Position numbers and translations under genes: made by a program
Shown here: positions 59,919 through 64,000 of the stretch, piece after piece
Position numbering within the stretch: position 1 is the first letter of the stretch
How the letters are laid out: each line of letters begins with the position of its first letter
Notes under the pieces: generated by a model
Told to the model about the DNA's origin: nothing
What the model saw: only the letters and a program-made list of their open reading frames with translations
Databases searched by the model: none
Source of the DNA: Benincasa hispida
Taxonomy: Eukaryota; Streptophyta; Magnoliopsida; Cucurbitales; Cucurbitaceae
Assembly: GCF_009727055.1 (NCBI RefSeq)
Contig: NC_052351.1
Location: 10,312,821-10,376,820 of the forward strand
Direction: 5' to 3'
Length of the DNA: 64,000 bases

Positions 59919-61795
59919 TGATAACTTGTAGAAATACAAGTTATTTATACTGCTTTATTTAGATATTGCAGCCTAGAGAAAGAAGAGTTGAGTCAATTGT
60001 AGAGAAATTAGCTAAGAAATGGAAGAATTATAAATTGTCGTCAATACACCTACTGACACCATTGCGATGGTAGAAAAGAATATTTCAAGTCTGTTTTGTA
60101 GGAAATTAAGTCATCGTATGCGTTCATGGCTCAAGATAAAAAAAAACAACGCATCTACGACGCATTGCGCCAACCATTCAAAAAATGAATAGACGATCAA
60201 CGCAATGACGGCGCATGTGACAATCGATCAAGAGCTAAGCGGTAATAAAAAACAACACCGCATGTAGGCAAACGATTGAAGATGCAAAAGAGCGACGCAA
60301 TTGCGGAGGATCCTGACACGTGTATAGGTGACCGTTGTGCATTTCTGACGGGATTGATCACGTAACAGAAGGAATATTCACTCCACCATTTCCGGAATTG
60401 CCATAACAATAAAGTGAGGTCCACACTACAGAGAGTCAAAGCTGAGCGTATAAATAGCCTCTGGAATTCTATTGGAAAATATATTTAATATGGGCATATT
60501 TTGATATTTGTATATTGAGAGAGAGACTGGTCTGAAGAGCCTAATTGGAGAAGATCCGGGAAGATTTAAAAAGACAAGGCCGAGAGGTGAGTCTCAGGGA
60601 AAATCCTTTCAATCCCTGCCGTTGAAGCTCTATACCAAGGTCACTTCTACCGGACGAGCAAGCCTGAGAGGGAAGCTCTTCTCTTCATCCACTCCATCCG
60701 CGGGCAAGCAAATCCACCGTCCAAATTTGTGTTAAGACGTTGGCACTTTTCTGTATTTGTTTCTATCTCTTTATCATCAATTGTATTCATCTTCTTAGTC
60801 TATCATTCACACCATGTATCAGACGCTAAATATTAGTATTGGATATCATGATCATTTTCATCTTCATCTTTCTGTCTATTTCCATTCCTCCATTAATCGC
60901 TTTCTCCATGATGATTTATTAATCCCGGTAATTAGCATGAATCTAACAAGTAAATTAATTTGTGCTAAAGAAATGAATATGTTTAGCTAAAGCATGCTAG
61001 ACGGCATCTTCACCTGTGAGAGCAGAAGTGAAGATGTCATTCCTTCTATCGAGAAAAGGTTGGAAGAATGTGTTAACTAAAGCGAAGTACTTCCAAAGAT
61101 GGAAGAAACCTTGCGTTCATTACGTTCATCCCTGTTTCACCAAAGAGATGTTGGAACACGGCCGATCACCGAGAGGTGTACGCCAAGGGAAAGCGGAACC
61201 GTAGTTATGTCTTTAACGCAATTAATAACTTGCAATGTTTATACTAGTTATCTTTTCTATATTTGTTTCATACATAAAGATTTGCCACCGCATAACACGA
61301 CCCTTTGTTTAATCTTCACAGTCAGTCTCAAACTCAGTATCATGTGTCATGTATCTTGTATCTTGTAGCATAATAGTTAGGTTTACTTTTATCGCACTTT
61401 ATTTTATTACCGCAACTTTACTTTACCGCATAATTTTAATTTACCGCAACTTTAAATACCTGTATAAACACAACTTTTATTAATTGAAAAACCCCCGGTC
61501 GCATATATCACGAACGTAACGCATTAACTAAGCAATCCCTGTGTTCGACCTCGGATCACTTCGAGAAACTTACGTTGGAATTATACTTGGTTTCAGCGCA
61601 ATGAAACTTGTGACAACGCATAGCATACTTCAAGCATTCCATTAATAACGTATACATCTAGAAGTAGTATCGCATAAAGTATGCATGAGCAACAACATAG
61701 CATAAGATTACATTTTGCGTTACAAGTTTTTGGCAACATGAGCTTGTAGCACATCATCATGCATGCACATTACATTCATCAAATTCTGCATGTCA
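59919..61795 (+). mobile_element. 3' LTR of E3
   Basis: 1,877 bp, TGATAACTTG to CTGCATGTCA, nearly identical to the 5' LTR. TATA box at 60449-60456. The opening hairpin is at 59921-59944. Confidence 0.95.
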
Positions 61796-61990
61796 CCTGC
61801 ATTAGCTACAGAAATAGAACATTGAACGCATAATAATGCATAATATTAGGTTAGCTGAGATTCTTTATGCTAAACGCTGCAAGCTCAATTTCTTGTGAAT
61901 TCTTAACATAATTGCCGCATATTCTACTTAACAGCCCTCAAAATTCTAAGTAAAAAGGCCTAAGATGACATGCATTTCTGCATGTCATCA
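61796..61990 (-). mobile_element. Athila-type LTR (family D), right part
   Basis: On the minus strand it starts TGATGACATGCAG at 61990, right after a purine tract, and runs 195 bp to the E3 insertion. It continues at 51310. Its first bases form a perfect 11-bp inverted pair (GATGACATGCA, TGCATGTCATC) around GAAA, at 61964-61989. Confidence 0.75.
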
Positions 61991-62162
61991 CACCCCCAAA
62001 CTTAAAATCATGCTTGTCCTCAAGCATGCGTTATACTCAAGAAATTATGACTCATCTTCTTGCTTTCCTTTGCGATGACCAGCTTCTCAGAATATAATTT
62101 ACACACACCTTTGACCATCACTGCAATGCTTTCCTCCACTTTGGCTTCTTCTGTGTTAGTGG
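61991..62162 (-). mobile_element. 3' interior end of the family D element
   Basis: Minus-strand AAGTTTGGGGGTG (purine tract, 61991-62003) and ATGCTTGAGGACAAGCATG before it, then a short non-coding stretch resembling 1885-1960 of E1. The rest of this element is missing. Confidence 0.7.
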
Positions 62163-62697
62163 TCCCGCTTTGAAAATCTGATAATTCCTGCTATGGCTTG
62201 GTGGAAACGTTCGCTCTGCTCCACGACTGATTTGTCAGAATCGTACAACAGAAAAGCTGTACAATGTCAGAAGTCCTTGCGAATGCGTTGCTCTTTTAAT
62301 CTACTATCGATCGTCGCAGTGGTGTAATTATTTTGATCTTTTATCGATTGTCGCATGTGGTGGAAATACGTTGTTCGTTTGCGTCCATGATCGATCGTCG
62401 CATGCACTGTAATTGCGTTGTTCTTTCTTTGTTCTTGAATGATTGCCGCATGTTGTGATAATGCATTGTTCATTTTTGTCCTCGAGCGATTATCACATGC
62501 GGTGACCTGTTTCCTGCAAAACAAAGACTTGGACATTCCATTTTGCCATTGCAATGGTGTTCGCGGGTGTGCTTACGACACTTTTCAATTTTCGCGTTTC
62601 TAAGCCAATTTCTATACAGTCAATGCAACTTTTCCTTTTTTTTACCGTATAATCTAAATAAAAAGGTATAAATAACTTGTATTTCTACAAGTTATCA
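62163..62697 (-). mobile_element. Partial E3-type LTR, minus strand
   Basis: Starts TGATAACTTGTAG at 62697 on the minus strand with the same perfect hairpin (62672-62695). It runs about 535 bp, then joins family D sequence. The 3' two-thirds of the LTR are absent. Confidence 0.75.
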
Positions 62698-62805
62698 ATT
62701 ATCTTATGAGTTGGTAAAAGTTGGGCAGTTGATATCACAAGGGCGGTGTCAGTTGTCTTCACATCTCCTCTTAGGTTTGGGAGATAAAATTTAGGAGGGG
62801 GTAAT
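62698..62805 (+). mobile_element. Gypsy 3' interior tail with purine tract
   Basis: Short non-coding piece ending in TTTAGGAGGGGGTAAT directly ahead of an LTR start TGTGACACCC. Confidence 0.5.
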
Positions 62806-63475
62806 TGTGACACCCTCACCTTATTAAGGATACTTAAGATATAGGAAGTAGCTTGGAGTGCAAGCTTGAAGGGGGAAACTTTGCTGAAACTATGCGTTGG
62901 AAAGGATGATTAAGTATAGTAGTAAATTGGCTAAGTACAAAGTAGACATACATTGGTGTTAGGAAGCCTAGACGCATGAGGCTTGTGTGTGTGGTGACTA
63001 AGGCTTGTAAAGGATGTGTGAGGTTGCGTTGAACCCAAGGACAAATGTTGCGCTGAAGTTAAGGCATGGACGCATGAGTTAAACTTCCATGATGAATTTA
63101 TGTGAGGCCAAGCCATGGGACGTTAATGTGTGGCATTAGTAGGCATTGGTCTTGGCTTTAGAAGTTAGACGAACACCAATGTGTCTTGTTGCCTAAGTAG
63201 TGGATGCATGTTGGTTGAGTCATGCGTGAAGGGGTTGTCCAAGCGTAGGTGAAGGACATGTTAAACGACCATGCGTTAACAAGAGGTTGGGCTGATTGTG
63301 CAGCGAGGAAAGGCCATTGTGCAACGAGTTTGGGCAAGGCGCGAGCTAGGAAGCGCTCGATTGCTTGCGAGCATCGGCGCTGGGCGTTGGAGCGTTGCAC
63401 GAAAATAATCGCATAGTTGCATGCGGGGCTGAACGATGAGCGCAAGGTTGAGCGCACGATGAGCGTGATGAAACA
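62806..63475 (+). mobile_element. Gypsy LTR start
   Basis: TGTGACACCCTCACC start, then G-rich DNA with GCGTTGG, GACGCATGAG and GGGCAAGGCGCGAG words, in the style of 49000-49560. No coding content. The end is not seen clearly. Confidence 0.5.
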
Positions 63476-64000
63476 TAAAAAAACACATGCACAATGGAAG
63501 CAATAAAATCGACAACATTCTAATTGCAATAAATACAAGAATAAGCATGCAAAAGGGATAGAAAATACAATCTTTGAAGACTCCACCACAATCTTCCTCT
63601 CCCGATCTCGATCGACACCACCAACGGTAAATCCCATTATTCTCTTGTTGAATAACACGGTTGTGGGATCGTTATGTTAGTTAGAAAGAAGGAGAGTAAA
63701 GAAAATTTGTGGGCGAAGAAAAAAAAAGTCAAAAGTAAAGGAAGCATTAGTCTTGCAAATTTAAAAAACAAAGCCTTTTATAGAGAAAACACATGTAAAA
63801 TCCCATTTCACATGTCTTCCACCTCAAACTCTACTAGCATGTGATCTCTAGGTGTCAAGCTTGAGAAATGTCGCTTCAAAGTCTACTTAGTGGGAAAATC
63901 CAACAATTGGATTTTTCCACTAACTAGTTTTTTAATAAAAAAAAATGAAAAACAATTTTCAAATTTTAGAAAAATATTTAATTAAAAAAATTTCAATTAA
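63476..64000. other. AT-rich DNA at the window end, no gene seen
   Basis: Composition changes at about 63475. A C-rich stretch (TCTTCCTCTCCCGATCTCGA) lies near 63590, then AT-rich DNA to the end. Frames crossing this region have no recognisable domain. Confidence 0.4.

Larger units (their letters stand above)
51311..61795 (+). mobile_element. Athila-type non-autonomous element E3, young
   Basis: Two LTRs (51311-53186, 59919-61795) of 1,876 and 1,877 bp, both TG...CA, differ at about 28 places by eye (roughly 98.5% alike). The target site reads CCTAC on the left and CCTGC on the right. Interior 6.7 kb: tRNA-Asp primer site, broken gag, a 62-bp repeat, a long charged ORF region, the twin non-coding motif and a purine tract. 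No protease, RT, RNase H or integrase can be found, so it must have been moved by proteins from another element. It sits inside an LTR of family D. Confidence 0.93.

Overview
This window is plant nuclear DNA from a dicot, probably a cucurbit-like genome (an inference from the style of the repeats, not a proof). It is AT-rich, full of nested LTR retrotransposons, and has no intact host gene. The only host-gene remains are a broken cysteine-rich receptor-like kinase (CRK) at 24922-27879 and the torn-off last exon of a second CRK at 44574-44724. Everything else that codes is transposon-derived and carries stops or frameshifts.

Layout. 1-3588: a deleted Athila-type Ty3/Gypsy element (E1: end of a 5' LTR, degraded tRNA-Asp primer site, 1.5 kb non-coding interior, 3' LTR). 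4371-16582: a larger Athila-type element (E2) with gag, a five-copy tandem array of its zinc-knuckle segment, protease, RT, RNase H and integrase. A 1,872-bp solo LTR with ATGAG target duplications interrupts it at 8800-10671. 16583-18980: Copia pol and LTR fragments. 18981-20700: short palindromic repeats and AT-rich spacer. About 20710-24140: a decayed hAT transposon. 24310-27879: an exon-like segment, a Copia LTR piece and the CRK pseudogene. 29986-33090: a 3.1-kb non-autonomous CACTA element with matching ACC target duplications and a CGATCG minisatellite. 35873-43681: a full-length minus-strand Copia element, interrupted at 39824-41820 by another Athila-type solo LTR (ATCCT duplications). 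44110-44724: a paralogous copy of the CRK 3' end and its neighbour. 44725-51050: degenerate Ty3/Gypsy gag and LTR material. 51311-61795: the youngest element (E3), with 1.88-kb LTRs roughly 98.5% alike by eye. It has gag and a long lysine/glutamate-rich ORF but no pol, and sits inside the LTR of a related family. 61991-64000: minus-strand LTR remnants and the start of a Gypsy LTR.

How the parts relate. The Athila-type families share a tRNA-Asp primer site, a U5 motif, a twin non-coding motif upstream of the polypurine tract, and a GAAA-capped hairpin at the first bases of the LTR. The hairpin arms differ between families yet keep pairing. E3 has no polymerase and was presumably mobilised by a relative of E2. 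The two CRK pieces suggest a former tandem CRK cluster pushed apart by about 17 kb, largely transposon insertions.

Assembly cautions. 58314-58351 is a back-to-back pair of Nextera/Tn5 mosaic-end adapters. The two N positions (37264, 56738) are each flanked by the same sequence on both sides, so the flanks are probably unmerged read overlaps.
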